From positions 24,811,127 through 24,875,126 of the forward strand of contig NC_088297.1 of assembly GCF_032854445.1 (NCBI RefSeq): 64,000 nt of DNA, read 5' to 3'. A program made the position numbers and the translations under genes. Source of the DNA: Liolophura sinensis. Taxonomy: Eukaryota; Mollusca; Polyplacophora; Chitonida; Chitonidae. Shown piece by piece: positions 25,595-37,700 of the stretch. The notes under the pieces are model-generated. The model saw only the letters and a list, made by a program, of their open reading frames with translations, made no database searches and was not told where the DNA came from. How positions within the stretch are numbered: position 1 is the stretch's first letter; each line of letters opens with the position of its first letter.

Positions 25595-27424
25595 GTAATG
25601 CAGAAACAGGTTTCTGTGACACCATTCCACTCTTCATTTTTGCTCAACTACAAATTGTGCTCATAATTTTTTCCCTTATAAATCCGAACCCTAATTTTCC
25701 CCAGAACATGAGGTGGACAAAGAAGAGGTGTACACAGTATAGCACTCAGTCTCTAGTGACAAACATTACATAGCAGAACTGACATCATTGTTGTAGGAGG
25801 TCCTGAACTGCACAGCGCCCTAACAGTGGTTGAACCGAGAGGCAGTCGTGGATCAGACAACTTCATGTCAGTGACCCAGCAGTACTGAAGAGGGAAAAAA
25901 ACACATGCCTGGTATTATGCAAAACCACACAGTGCTAGGCAGCTGTGAAGTACCATGCAATAACGCTACAGTTATGAGGCTGATAACAACAGCGGTGCTG
26001 TGCCACAAGACATAAACTTGTGGAATAATGCTCTGGTATATACCTGATGATAATTCTGAAGTAGCACTACCATGTAGTACAAATTTTTCTGTGTATTTGA
26101 GAACTAGAAGGCTGAGCATCAGTTCATGTGCCAGCAAACAGGCTAGTCAATACCTGATGCTTCCAGAAAGTTTAGGGATGGATTCACAAGATTTGGGCTT
26201 TTCTTCTGGTGAAAGAAGGTATTTCATATAAGCCATTTAATGGCGATAACATTGTTTTTACAGAGTTGTTGTTCCTCCCTCATTGTAAAAAGAAAGATCA
26301 CCATAACAAGACATAATCACCACAATGTATCTGACTATGAAGATTGTGCTCGGTAGGGAAAAAACAAGAAGCAGATACAAAAAAAAAACCAACACCATGC
26401 AAATGATTCACTCATTAATTCTGTAAGAGGAATCTGTAGCTTTACAAGCAAACTTGGTGTCATAAACAAAGTCAACAAGAGTTCTTTCACAAACTCACAG
26501 AGCAATGCATGTGTGTGACCACAGTTACACATGTCATTATATGGCACACCTTACAAAAATGAAAATATGGCACTAAAGAAATAGAGAATCGTTAATACTG
26601 CATAATGGTGACAGCACTAGTGGTGAAATCAGTGTGCAAAAGGAAAATGAACACCACTCATCATCATACACCATAACATGCACATGTATGTCTGACCATA
26701 AATCTGTGAACTTCCAGAAAGTACATCCCTTACAACAGTTGTACCAATGAAACTATAGAAATACATTATGGATCTGTGTATTCACAACTTCGAATTCCTA
26801 TTATTTACAAAAGGTATTAACAGGTACTTGATTCATACATGGATGCGAGATACTAAAGATTGCCATGGTTACTAATGGTTATCAATCTGATTTGTGCTAT
26901 AAGCTGTACACTCGCAGGTATGATACACCTATACACGAGTATGATATGGGGCTAAAATAGACATCTATGTTAATCACAGGTATTATGGTGGTCTGTATAG
27001 GTCATGGTTAGAGGAAACACAGTCCAGCCTGGAAAAAACCACAGCACCAAAACACACACCTGATGTACCTCCTGACGTAAAACTACAGCCATGCCAGCCA
27101 GACCTGGATTCATCCTTGTGACATCTCTGTTCAGGGTGTACCTGTCTCAAGCAAGGAATCATACACCGCTTGGACAGCAAAGGGTAGAGTCCATTATGAT
27201 TCCTGTTTAAGTACTGTATAACTGTAGTCGTATAAAGATGATCCCACAGCTCAGTCTGTTTTAAAGATTATTTAAATAGTAGTCGACTAATAATACTTTA
27301 CTACATATGTGTTTACTATGCACGTGTATCATTTCTGTGGGATTGCAATCTTTATCCATTTGTAATTCACAGCCTGTTAAAACAAAAAGCCTCAAAACCA
27401 GATATATGTACCTGGCACAATATT
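25595..27424. other. gene-free stretch
   Basis: AT-rich unique sequence, no recognisable exon on either strand. May belong to the 3' flank of SLC25A51. Confidence 0.45.
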
Positions 27425-27647
27425 TATTTATTCATTTATTTATTTGACTAGTGTTTTACGCCATACTCAAGAACATTTCACCTATACGACGGCGACCAGC
27501 ATTATGGTGGGAGGAAAGCCGGCAGAGCCCGGAGAAACCCACGACCATCTGCAGGTTGCTGGCAGACCTTCCCATGTACGGCCGGAGAGGAAGCCAGCAT
27601 GAGCTGGACTTGAACTCACATCGACTGCCTAGGTGAGAGGCTAGTCA
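27425..27647 (-). mobile_element. SINE (conserved-core, AAATAAA-tail type)
   Basis: TTTATTTATTTGACTAGTGT tail at left, then CTCAAGAACATTTCACCTAT, GGAAAGCCGGCAGAGCCCGG, TGTACGGCCGGAGAGGAAGC and the start of the tRNA-like head with GAACTCACATCGACTGC. Well preserved over about 220 bases. Confidence 0.9.
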
Positions 27648-28908
27648 CAATAAACTTGTGCCAGTTTGTTGTGGATGATTCACACGCCGCAATGTCCACA
27701 CAATATGGAGCGAACATTTTGAACAAATATATGAATACATATACTGCACATGGATTTAAAATATATATGTATCATAAGTATGTGTAATCATTGGGAAAAC
27801 TCCTGCCTATCACAGAATACATGAAAGCAGGACAACCTTAGCACCCCCCCCCCCCCCCTCTTCATTGGGCTCTCCCATCAACAAAGTTGTTTTGCAGTTT
27901 TGGACAGCTGAATAGACAGCTATGATTGTTAATGCCACCACAGGAGGCTGCTTACCCAGGAGTCAGCTTTTTTGGAAATCGTACATGTTAGGCCACATCA
28001 TGAAGGACGTTATAAGAAAAAAAAAAAAAAAAAAAAAAGGCATTTCATGGGTCCTTTAAGATTTAACAGATTGTCTGGATGAGGCCAGGCCAAGATGAAC
28101 TGCAAGTTTGGATTATATAAATCAAAATCAGTACACAGCTTTACTTCCGCACAATCAGTTGTTACCATGGCAAAAATTTAACGTTTGACCTGCGTGATAT
28201 TTTCACATGCTGACATTCATCGTAACCATGTTACAATCATTGTCAGAAATTTAAAACAGCGCATCAAATCCATCTAGATGCACTAGTTTAACCTACAATC
28301 ACCCATCTCTACTGTTACCCAATTACTATTGTCTCTTTCTTAATTTAACAGGTTGTGGTTGTATGCTAACTTAACATCATGGTTATCTCAATTTAGAAGC
28401 AGATAAATTCCAACTCTGTTTTGCTGATGCACCAGAAAGTAAAGTCAGGGCAAGACAGTATTATTGGCACAATTTGAGGGCCATTTTACAAGGCCAGGGG
28501 AGTGATATTGTTCCCAGGGATACAGAAATGTTTAGTTTTAAAAGAAAGAAATCAAAACGTATTAGATCAAAAAAATATTCCATTAACAGTTTTACCATGA
28601 TTTCCACAGGGAAGTAGGTAAATTTATATAGGCAAGGCATCTTAAACAGGAATTCATTTTAAGATTCAAAGCAAGCAAAAATCAATGACAACATAGAAGA
28701 TTCAACACGGTTCTTTACCTGCCGCACAGTACTGTATAGCAGCTGTGGTAGGCTGAAAACTCTGTGGTACTGTGCAGGTGACTTTTCAGCTTTGCTCACT
28801 GCAGTAGCTGTACAGTGCCATGCAGTGGAAATTATACATCTGGGAATTTAGAAGCTGCTAACTACTCTAGCTAAATCCCCACAAAATCCTATTTACAACA
28901 AATTCCCT
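27648..28908. other. gene-free stretch; probable SLC25A51 3' region
   Basis: Lies just downstream of the SLC25A51 stop codon (minus strand) and probably includes its 3' UTR. Contains a pure C run near 27,845-27,860 and a pure A run near 28,017-28,038. I see no other feature. Confidence 0.5.
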
Positions 28909-29844
28909 TCACTTGACCCTGTTCTCGCCGTATAAAATACTTCTGAGTAGTTCATACGAAGCGTTGACGATTCCCCAGGAGATAAAGGCGCGCGTGTAGT
29001 TCAGATGGACACCTCGAAACAGTTTCTTAACACTGTAGTTCCGATGCTTCATGATGTACCAAAATGTTCGGAAGGATCCGTGATATTTCCCTCCCAGATG
29101 TGACTGCATTTTAGTCTTCACCACGTTAACTGGGTAGAATACGGTGCTTATAAAAGCACCCAGTAAAGCACCACTGATGAAATGCTGGAGATACATCGCT
29201 GAATTGGATCGGTAGTGAGGCAGTGCCAACTGAATTCTTTCCCGCCCAACGAAAAACATCATGTTACTGACCCCGTTCCGAAATAAAATAGGCGTGACGC
29301 CACGATAAAATTCTCGGTAGCCATATAGCCTAATATCCCTGAATGCATGGAGAGTGTTATTGAATCTGTGTTGGTAGTTTCTATCCAGCATCAACGTCTG
29401 AACTCGCTCGAACGGGGTCAAAATGGCCTCTGTGAATCCTGCCAAAACAGCGGCCACCGCCTGATTGGTTGTTGGACGGAGCTGTGGGTAGTGTGTGTTT
29501 ATCGTGCCGCGGAAGAAGTCGTACATCCCAAACATTATCGACATGCAGGTAGTCTTCTGCAGAAGTGGAGGGAGGAGTCCTCGGTACAGCTGTGACAGCC
29601 CCTCTTTCTTCAGTTGACTGATGGCCGTGTGGGCGCGCACTCCATACAACTGCTGACGAAACATGGTCTTGTTGATCGGGAAAGTCACTGTGATGTTAAT
29701 AAGAGCAGCCCCCCACCCACAGGCAAACTCTCGAGGGTCACCACTGCGAGGAAAACTCGCAGGCCGCCCAAACCCATGACTTGTGCTGGCTTGTCTCCCC
29801 TTATCCTCCAGCACTGAACCATCCATCAAGCTACTACGAGCCAT
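28909..29844 (-). CDS. SLC25A51: mitochondrial NAD+ carrier, SLC25A51 (MCART1) type
   Basis: Inner-membrane carrier that brings NAD+ into the mitochondrial matrix. The 311-residue protein (human 297) is encoded by one exon and holds three carrier repeats. Their signatures are FPINKTMFRQQLYGV, TPFERVQTLM and YPVNVVKTKMQSHLGG; the first lacks the usual acidic residue, as in the SLC25A51/52 family. Other family-specific stretches are LYRGLLPPLLQKTT, YRGVTPILFRNGVSNMMFF and LFRGVHLNYTRAFISWGI. The start chosen is ATG at 29,842-29,844. Just upstream the minus strand reads TTGTTTTTTCGTTTTCTTAT then AAACAG, a strong 3' splice site at 29,875-29,876, so frames further upstream are intron and the gene has at least one 5' noncoding exon. 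No frame damage is seen. Confidence 0.95.
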   Translation of the reverse strand: MARSSLMDGSVLEDKGRQASTSHGFGRPASFPRSGDPREFACGWGAALINITVTFPINKTMFRQQLYGVRAHTAISQLKKEGLSQLYRGLLPPLLQKTTCMSIMFGMYDFFRGTINTHYPQLRPTTNQAVAAVLAGFTEAILTPFERVQTLMLDRNYQHRFNNTLHAFRDIRLYGYREFYRGVTPILFRNGVSNMMFFVGRERIQLALPHYRSNSAMYLQHFISGALLGAFISTVFYPVNVVKTKMQSHLGGKYHGSFRTFWYIMKHRNYSVKKLFRGVHLNYTRAFISWGIVNASYELLRSILYGENRVK

Positions 29845-29876
29845 TGTATCCCCTTTGCACCTCCAGCTTTCACCCT
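29845..29876 (-). other. SLC25A51: SLC25A51 5'-UTR part of coding exon with 3' splice site
   Basis: Thirty bases (29,845-29,874) between the inferred acceptor AG (29,875-29,876 on the minus strand) and the ATG. The acceptor follows a T-rich tract, which argues against starting translation further upstream. Confidence 0.65.
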
Positions 29877-30046
29877 GTTTATAAGAAAACGAAAAAACAA
29901 TTTCTACCATCACCAGAAACAGCTATTTAGGTTACATAGCACTTGGTCCATACAGTTGTGTGATCACACCTGACAAGCAGTTTATCTACAACACATGTAC
30001 CATAGTTTTAAAGTGACATCAAATGTTTCTACCCAGGAAAAGGGCG

Positions 30047-30251
30047 ACTGTAATTCTTCAATATTTTGCTTGTTTGCAAGGTTTATTCAGCACAATCTGA
30101 ATATTCTGTACACACTGATATAATTCTACATTTTGTGAAGCCCTGAAACGAACGAATCCGAACATAGTTTTGTCTTCAAAATCAGATTTAAAATGAGCAT
30201 AAATTGCTCTGAAAGTTGTTCTTTCATACGTGATAAAGTTGAAGAACTAGG
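30047..30251. mobile_element. MITE-like element, copy 2
   Basis: Left end CTGTAATTCTTCAATATTTT and right end CATACGTGATAAAGTTGAAG-AACTA are inverted relative to each other and match copy 1 at 25.4 kb. The interior shares TGTGAAGCCCTGAAACGAAC and ATGAGCATAAATTGCTCTGA. Its right part was later included in a tandem duplication (30,190-30,587). Lies upstream of SLC25A51, probably in its 5' intron. Confidence 0.7.
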
Positions 30252-30587
30252 TAAGCCATTCAACAATGTGACCATCTGGTTGAATCAGCTAGGTTTCAGA
30301 ATAAGAGGATTGTCAGGTATTTTACCTACATAATGACAGGTGCAAAGGATAAGTACATCAAACATCATTCCCTTACACTGTAACAAATAAAATGAGCATA
30401 AATTGCTCTGAAAGTTGTTCTTTCATACGTGATAAAGTTGAAGAACTAGGTAAGCCATTCAACAATGTGACCATCTGGTTGAATCAGCTGGGTTTCAGAA
30501 TAAGAGGATTGTCAGGTATTTTACCTACATAATGACAGGTGCAAAGGATAAGTACATCAAACATCATTCCCTTACACTGTAACAATT
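30190..30587. repeat. 199-bp tandem duplication, almost identical
   Basis: The block beginning AAAATGAGCATAAATTGCTC at 30,190 repeats from 30,389. I see only about one difference (AGCTAGG versus AGCTGGG), so the duplication is recent. It carries the right end of MITE copy 2 plus about 130 bases of flank. Confidence 0.95.
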
Positions 30588-31012
30588 TCATGTACAGACA
30601 GCACATATTTAAATTTTATACTCACAACAATCTAGGTTAAGCTCAGCAATCAGTTAACTTTCTGCCGTTCTTCACAACATGTTCAAACATAAGGTCTTTC
30701 AAAAGCATTGCTGTCACAGCTGGAAACTGGAAACCCTTTCATTTCCAATGTATTATTATCTAACCTTGTTTAAATCTCACAGCCATTGAGGATCACAACA
30801 TAGCAGTAGCCAAACTTGTCACGGGAACCCAGGAGCACATGAATAAGGGCTCTGTCTAGGTACAAATCACCATTCCTGAAGATAGAAAGAGAAAATTCTT
30901 CTTCCAACTAAGTAACCGGTGAATTCTTCCACCTCAACTAAAAGTTGTTCACATTACAAACCCGTAGAAAAAATCAATGAAACAATCAGCATCAATAATC
31001 TAGATTAAACCA
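30588..31012. other. gene-free stretch
   Basis: AT-rich sequence between the 199-bp duplication and a SINE pair, probably inside the 5' intron of SLC25A51. Nothing else seen. Confidence 0.45.
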
Positions 31013-31056
31013 TATTCATGAGTATGGCGTAAAACACCAATCAAATTTATCTATTT
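31013..31056 (+). mobile_element. SINE tail fragment, inverted against the next copy
   Basis: ATTCATGAGTATGGCGTAAA and ACACCAATCAAAT followed by TTTATCTATTTATTT: the last ~40 bases of a plus-strand SINE, meeting the tail of the full-length minus-strand copy that follows. Confidence 0.75.
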
Positions 31057-31330
31057 ATTTATTTATTTATTTATTTATTTGATTGGTGTTTTACACCGTA
31101 CTCAAGAATATTTAACTTACACTACATCGGCCAGCATCAGGGTGGGAGGAAACTGGGCAAAACCCTGGGAAACCCATGACCATCTGCAGGCTGCTAGAAG
31201 ACCTACCCACGTACGGCCGGAGAGGAAGCCAGCACGAGCTGGACTTGAACTCACAGCGACAGCATTGGTGGGAGGCTTCTGGGTCATTGTGCCTACCTGG
31301 CGTGCTAACCCCCTCGGCCACGGAGGCCCC
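31057..31330 (-). mobile_element. full-length SINE with tRNA-like head
   Basis: Best-preserved copy. On the minus strand it begins GGGGCCTCCGTGGCCGAGGG-GGTTAGCACG (A-box-like, Ser/Leu-tRNA-like), has a B-box-like GTGAGTTCAAGTCCAGC, then the body CTTCCTCTCCGGCCGTACGT, the core with CATGGGTTTCCCAGGG, CTCAAGAATATTTAAC-type text and an AAATAAATAAATA tail. A further plus-strand tail scrap (CACCAATCAAATAAATGAAT) lies at about 31,331-31,360. Confidence 0.9.
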
Positions 31331-31360
31331 TCACCAATCAAATAAATGAATAAATAAATC

Positions 31361-31914
31361 AAAAAACCTGAACATTTGGGGTATGGTGAGAACAACACTT
31401 CCAAGGAAACGGCAAGGGCCCCGTTACAGTGACTGATCTATCAACAGGACACCATCAACAGAACACCACCATCAACAGAACACCAATGAAGAACTGGCTG
31501 TTTAAGGAATTCTAAGTCTATCATACTGACCGTTTTGAAGGTCAAAAAAAAAAAACGAAAACAATACAATTCTTTTTTTTTTAGTATCTTCAGCCCAAAT
31601 TCTAACAAAAATTTTTGTAAGTAGATCTCTTAATACATGTATACCCATATCCTGCATGAGTTTCCATAAAATTAAACTGGTAAATACTTGCACTTTATTA
31701 ATACCTTTTCTTTCTTGTTTTAAATATTCATTTTGCTCCAACTGTTTCTGCACACTTGCATATTTATCTATGCCTTGGTACCTGTGTTTAAAATCATGCT
31801 GTGTGTAAACACTTTCTCTTTTTGAAGCATTTATTAAACTGCAGAAATGAAGTACATGTAGAATGTTTTTGCTTTTGGCATTGCCAGTTTATGATACCAT
31901 TAACAGTGATCATA
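31361..31914. other. gene-free stretch
   Basis: AT-rich, with a short imperfect repeat CCATCAACAGAACACCA near 31,448-31,485. No gene seen. Confidence 0.5.
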
Positions 31915-32975
31915 GTACAATGTGTACACTCTGCGCTTATTCAAATCACCCATACATGTACTTCTTTTCCACAATCAGTGTTCCTTCTTCACCAGACAGT
32001 ACACTCTGCACTTATTCCAGTCACCCATACATGTACTTCTTTTCCACAATCAGTGTTCCTTCTTCACCAGACAGTACACTCTGCGCTTATTCAAGTCACC
32101 CATACATGTACTTCTTTTCCACAATCAGTGTTCTTTCTTCACCAGACAGTACACTTTGCGCTTATTCAAGTCACCCATACATGTACTTCTTTTTCACAAT
32201 CAGTGTTCCTTCTTCAACAGACAGTACACTCTGCACTTATTCAAGTCACCCATACATGTACTTCTTTTCCACAATCTGTGTTTCTTCTTCACCAGACAGT
32301 ACACTCTGCGCTTATTCAAGTCACCCATACATGTACTTCTTTTTCACAATCAGTGTTCCTTCTTCAACAGACAGTACACTCTGCACTTATTCAAGTCACC
32401 CATACATGTACTTCTTTTCCACAATCTGTGTTTCTTCTTCACCAGACAGTACACTCTGCGCTTATTCAAGTCACCCATACATGTACTTCTTTTCCACAAT
32501 CAGTGTTTCTTCTTCACCAGACAGTACACTCTGCACTTATTCAAGTCACCCATACATGTACTTCTTTTCCACAATCAGTGTTCCTTCTTCAACAGACAGT
32601 ACACTCTGCGCTTATTCAAGTCACCCATACATGTACTTCTTTTCCACAATCAGTGTTCTTTCTTCACCAGACAGTACACTTTGCGCTTATTCAAGTCACC
32701 CATACATGTACTTCTTTTCCACAATCAGTGTTCCTTCTTCAACAGACAGTACACTCTGCACTTATTCAAGTCACCCATACATGTACTTCTTTTCCACAAT
32801 CAGTGTTTCTTCTTCACCAGACAGTACACTCTGCGCTTATTCCAGTCACCCATACATGTACTTCTTTTCCACAATCAGTGTTCCTTCTTCAACAGACAGT
32901 ACACTCTGCACTTATTCAAGTCACCCATACATGTACTTCTTTTCCACAATCAGTGTTTCTTCTTCACCAGACAGT
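31915..32975. repeat. 75-bp minisatellite, about 14 copies
   Basis: Unit of 75 bp: ACAGTACACTCTGCGCTTAT, TCAAGTCACCCATACATGTA, CTTCTTTTCCACAATCAGTG, TTCCTTCTTCACCAG. Copies are over 95% identical, with a few alternating variants (CACCAG/AACAG, CTGCGC/CTGCAC, TTTTCC/TTTTTC). The period is a multiple of three and no unit carries a plus-strand stop, so all three plus frames run open for 350-395 codons; these mutually overlapping frames are not credible as protein. Lies between SLC25A51 and N6AMT1. Confidence 0.97.
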
Positions 32976-34711
32976 TCCTAAAACTTAATACAATATAATG
33001 AGCAAAAATTAACAATTACTAAAGAAAGTTAAAATCAATTATCATTCAAATTTCCAGTACACTCCAAAAAAATCAGTTCAAATATGTAAGGGGAATAACT
33101 CTCTTTACCCAAACTGTGGTTAAATTTGATAACTTTTATTATTTTGGAACACGAAAGATTGCAAAGTATCAATAACATAATTAATTCACACATAAACCTT
33201 TGTTTCATTTTGATAGCAATAATTTTCTTAGTAAATAACAAAAACTTGAACATTCCACTCAATATTTTTAATACAGTAAATTTAATTAATATTATTTCAC
33301 AGTTTAAGTAATTTTTGAATACCCATTTCCCCAACATTTTCGCATACGAAAGAGAAGCTTACACTGTCATATATGTACATCTTTCATCTGATTTTGGAGA
33401 CAAGACTACACTGGATGGATTGGTCAGGTTTAGGGCGTCACAAAAAATATAATTTTCTCAGTCAACACAGAATATGCTTAAATAAACCATTGCAAACATG
33501 CTAAAAGATTTAAGAATTACAGTATCATCAATTGTAAATAAAAGGTCAGGGCAGGCATATCACAATGACTAGATCTCACATACTCCAGAAATGCCATTCT
33601 TTACATGTAATATTTCACTATCTTTTGGCACAAGCTGTCATTATTTTGTAGGTCAAATAAAACGATTCTGTCAACTTTTACACACTTTCTACTTTGCTCT
33701 CTCTACAAAACAATGCTCACATTGTTTACAAGCCCTTAATTTTATCTTGCATTTTGGAATCCTAATGAGTACGCCCTATTAGTGCTGATGCAGGCACAGG
33801 AACTGATGGCCAGAAAAAGGTCTGAAAATACCTCACCCTACCTCCAAAATACATTAGCAATCACCTGTGAAGACAAAATCAACAGTTTTTGTGTTGTCGA
33901 ATTTTAAACAAAAAAGTTGCCAAGCAGAAGAATATTCTCATGCCCTGTGATGACATCAACGACATGCCTAATTACCATAGAGGAGAACACAAAATAAATA
34001 AGTAGCATGCATGGCCATAAAACAGATAACAAAAAAGCACTCCCTTGCATTTCAAATGTTTCAACAGTTAACAAATTCTGAATGTTAAGACGTCCCAAGT
34101 CAAACCAGAGACTCTCCATGAAGGTGCAGTCAAGGTGATCACAAGATGACAGCGACCTTGATTACTACATTCGTACGGGTGACTTTCTAAGATGCTTTTT
34201 CACTTCGCAGGTTCACGTAAATATATTTGAGAGATGAGATTAGATTTCAAACAGACAAACCAGCAATTTCTGCTGAAAAAAATATATAACAGTTAAATTT
34301 CTAAACTCTTCTTACAACTTTATCCGACCACAGTTGCTTACCAGAGGAATGCTTCTCTTAACCACACATGTTTTAAGTAGTTTCACCTTAGCGAAAAACA
34401 AAATTCGTCTGCATCGCCATTTTAGTTTCACAGTGCCATCTAGTGCCGAGAAGGGGGGCAACCTCGCACTGCGCTCTGTTTCGTAATCCAGACATAGAAA
34501 TTGTGCTTGTTTAATTTCAAGTGAATACTTTGACAGAGAAAAAATCAATTTGCACAACTATTCAGGTATGAATCTTGAAAGAATTTATAAGAACTTTACC
34601 CTAACTCGAAACTTTAACATTGTTGGAAAACGTGAGTAGTCTTTCTTGGCAGAAGTCTTCTTGGTAAAAAGATAGGAAAGGGTGTTTTTGGTGATTCGCT
34701 GTGTCGTCGCA
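32976..34711. other. SLC25A51-N6AMT1 interval
   Basis: Mostly AT-rich unique DNA. It includes MITE copy 3 (33,316-33,524). The last 300 bases are less AT-rich, with CATCGCCATTTTAG (YY1-like) and CTCGCACTGCGCTC near 34,410-34,480, and would be a reasonable shared promoter for the divergent SLC25A51 and N6AMT1 genes. No TATA box is visible; this is inference. Confidence 0.4.
33316..33524. mobile_element. MITE-like element, copy 3 (diverged)
   Basis: Interior GGAGACAAGACTACACTGGA and GGCGTCACAAAAAATATAAT resembles copy 4 at 58.6 kb; right end AAAGATTTAAGAATTACAGT matches the family end. The left inverted repeat is weak (CATTTTCGCATACGAAAGAG). Confidence 0.55.
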
Positions 34712-37700
34712 ATGTTGCCAACGCCAGACATCAGTCATTTGGCATCTGCAGATTATCAGAATGTTTATGAACCTGCTGAAGATTCCTTTGTGTTGTTGGA
34801 TGCGCTTGAAAAGGAGGCCGAGTACTTGAAAAATCTCGGGTAATATCACCGAACTCGGTGTCGAATATTGGGGTCTGTGTAATCCTTGTTCACTGTACAG
34901 AAAACACCACTCTTTTGTGACTGCAAAAGTCCAAGTTCCAGTGTAATACGCTAACAGAAATGAAAAAAGATTAAGACAAATAAAACTCATTACCCATAGT
35001 ACAATAACAACTAGGAATTCTGTCAGCTTTTTTCTTTTTGTTATATTTCTGTCAATGAGCATGAATCTTTTCAGGCCTTCAGTGTGCCTGGAGGTGGGTC
35101 TAGGATCAGGCATCTGCGTCACATTTCTGGGACAACTCTTGGGTAGCGGCTGTCTGTATGTGTAAGTACATGGGAGATGTGGTATGATGGACCTGGAAAG
35201 TTGCAAAGTATGGGGTGATGTCACATGGTAGAGTGACAGCAGTTCATTGGAAATGAACATTTGAAAGTCAACAACAAACGCAGTCATCATAATAATACAG
35301 AAACATAGTTACTTGTACACAAATGCAGTCATCATAATAATACAGAAACATTGTTACTTGTACACGAACGCAGTCATCATAATAATACAGAAACATTGTT
35401 ACTTTTGTGGAGCATCGATGCTTGCGAAAGGTTGAGTACTAGTAATAATGAGAAGCCTTGATGCTTGTGAAAGGTTGATTACCAGTAATAATGTGAAGCA
35501 TCTATGCTTGTGAAAGGTTGAGTACCAGTAATAATGTGGAGCATCGATGCTTGTGAAAGGTTGAGTACCAGTAATAATGAGAAGCCTTGATGCTTGTGAA
35601 AGGTTGAGTACCAGTAATAATGAGAAGCCATGATGCTTGTGAAAGGTTGAGTACCAATAATAATGAGAAGCCTTGATGCTTGTGAAAGGTGGAGTAGTAG
35701 TAATAATGTGAAGCCTTGATGCTTAATAATGAGAAGCCTTGATGCTTGTGAAAGGTTGAGTACCAATAATAATGAGAAGCCTTGATGCTTGTGAAAGGTG
35801 GAGTAGCAGTAACAATGTGAAGCCCTGATGCTTGTGAAAGGTTGAGTACCAGTAATAATGAGAAGCCTTGATGCTTGTGAAAGGTCGAGTACCAGTAATA
35901 ATGTGAAGCCCTGATGCTTGTGAAAGGTTGATTACCAGTAATAATGTGAAGCCTTGATGCTTGTGAAAGGTTGAGTACCAGTAATAATGTGGAGCATCGA
36001 TGCTTGTGAAAGGTCGAGTACCAGTAATAATGTGGAGCATCGATGCTTGTGAAAGGTTGAGTACCAGAAATAATGAGAAGCCTTGATGCTTGTGAAAGGT
36101 TGAGTACCAGTAATAATGAGAAGCCTTGATGCTTGTGAAAGGTTGAGTACCAATAATAATGAGAAGCCTTGATGCTTGTTAAAGGTGGAGTAGCAGTAAT
36201 AATGTGAAGCCTTGATGCTTAATAATGAGAAGCCTTGATGCTTGTGAAAGGTTGAGTACCAATAATAATGAGAAGCCTTGATGCTTGTGAAAGGTGGAGT
36301 AGCAGTAATAATGTGAAGCCCTGATGCTTGTGAAAGGTTGAGTACCAGTAATAATGTGGAGCCCTGATGCTTGTGAAAGGTCGAGTACCAGTAATAATGT
36401 GAAGCCCTGATGCTTTTGAAAGGTTGAGTACCAGAAATAATGAGAAGCCTTGATGCTTTTGAAAGGTTGAGTACCAATAATAATGAGAAGCCTTGATGCT
36501 TGTGAAAGGTGGAGTAGCAGTAATAATGAGAAGCCCTGATGCTTGTGAAAGGTTGAGTACCAGTAATAATGTGGAGCCCTGATGCTTGTGAAAGGTCGAG
36601 TACCAGTAATAATGTGAAGCCCTGATGCTTTTGAAAGGTTGAGTACCAGAAATAATGAGAAGCCTTGATGCTTGTGAAAGGTTGAGTACCAGTAATAATG
36701 TGGAGCATCGATGCTTGTGAAAGGTCGAGTACCAGTAATAATGTGGAGCCCTGATGCTTGTGAAAAGTTGAGTACCAGTAATAATGAGAAGCCTTGATGC
36801 TTGTGAAAGGTCGAGTACCAGTAATAGTGTGAAGCCTTGATGCTTGTGAAAGGTTGAGTACCAGTAATAATGTGAAGCATCCATGCTTGTGAAAAGTTGA
36901 GTACCAGTAATAATGTGGAGCATCGATACTTGTGAAAGGTCGAGTACCAGTATGCTCACAAAGTAGTAGGCCATCCTGGTTTTAGGGCGTTTGCAGCTAT
37001 GAGGATTAGGAACTAAGATGGCAATACACACAGGGACAATGACATACCAGTGCAGATATTCAGACGAAAACGCACATCTTGTAAAGAATAAAAAATTGTA
37101 GATGAAAACAAAACGCGATCTATCATGTGATATAGTGCAGACACATGGGACCAAATTCGGCAGGAAACACCATAGTTTCAGGGCTGGGTGCAATTCAGAT
37201 ATATACAAAATAATCCCATCCAATTGCCAGTTGGATAGCTAGAGTAATACTTATTACATGTGAAACTTGGTCGGTTAGTTTGCTAAAACCTCACTCCGCC
37301 AGCAACCTGATGACAGTTGTGGGTTTTCCCTCTGCCCAGCTTCCTCCCATCATAATGCAAGCGGCCTTTGTATAAGGGAAATATTCTTGAGTACGGTGTA
37401 AAACACCAATCAAATAAATAAATAAAAAAACCTTCATCGTTATTCTACCTTCTGCAGCTTTAAGTCAGAAGAATTGTCAGGTGCCAAGCCAATAGCATTG
37501 ACTTTCTTTGGGCAGAGCCCACATTTTGCCCACACATAAATGTAGACATGTTTACATAAGTAAAACCTCCTGGAGTAGTATGCCTCATGTTAAGATATAA
37601 AATACCTTGTCTTGATCCAGTGGCACAGATATTAATCCTCAGGCTGCAAAAGTCAGTCATCAGACAGCGCAGAGGAATGGAGTGTCCCTGGAGCCAGTCA

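Noticed and set aside
35479-37223. Overlapping minus-strand frames of 95-334 codons
   Set aside because: They are three registers of the 43-bp array in N6AMT1 intron 2, antisense to the gene.
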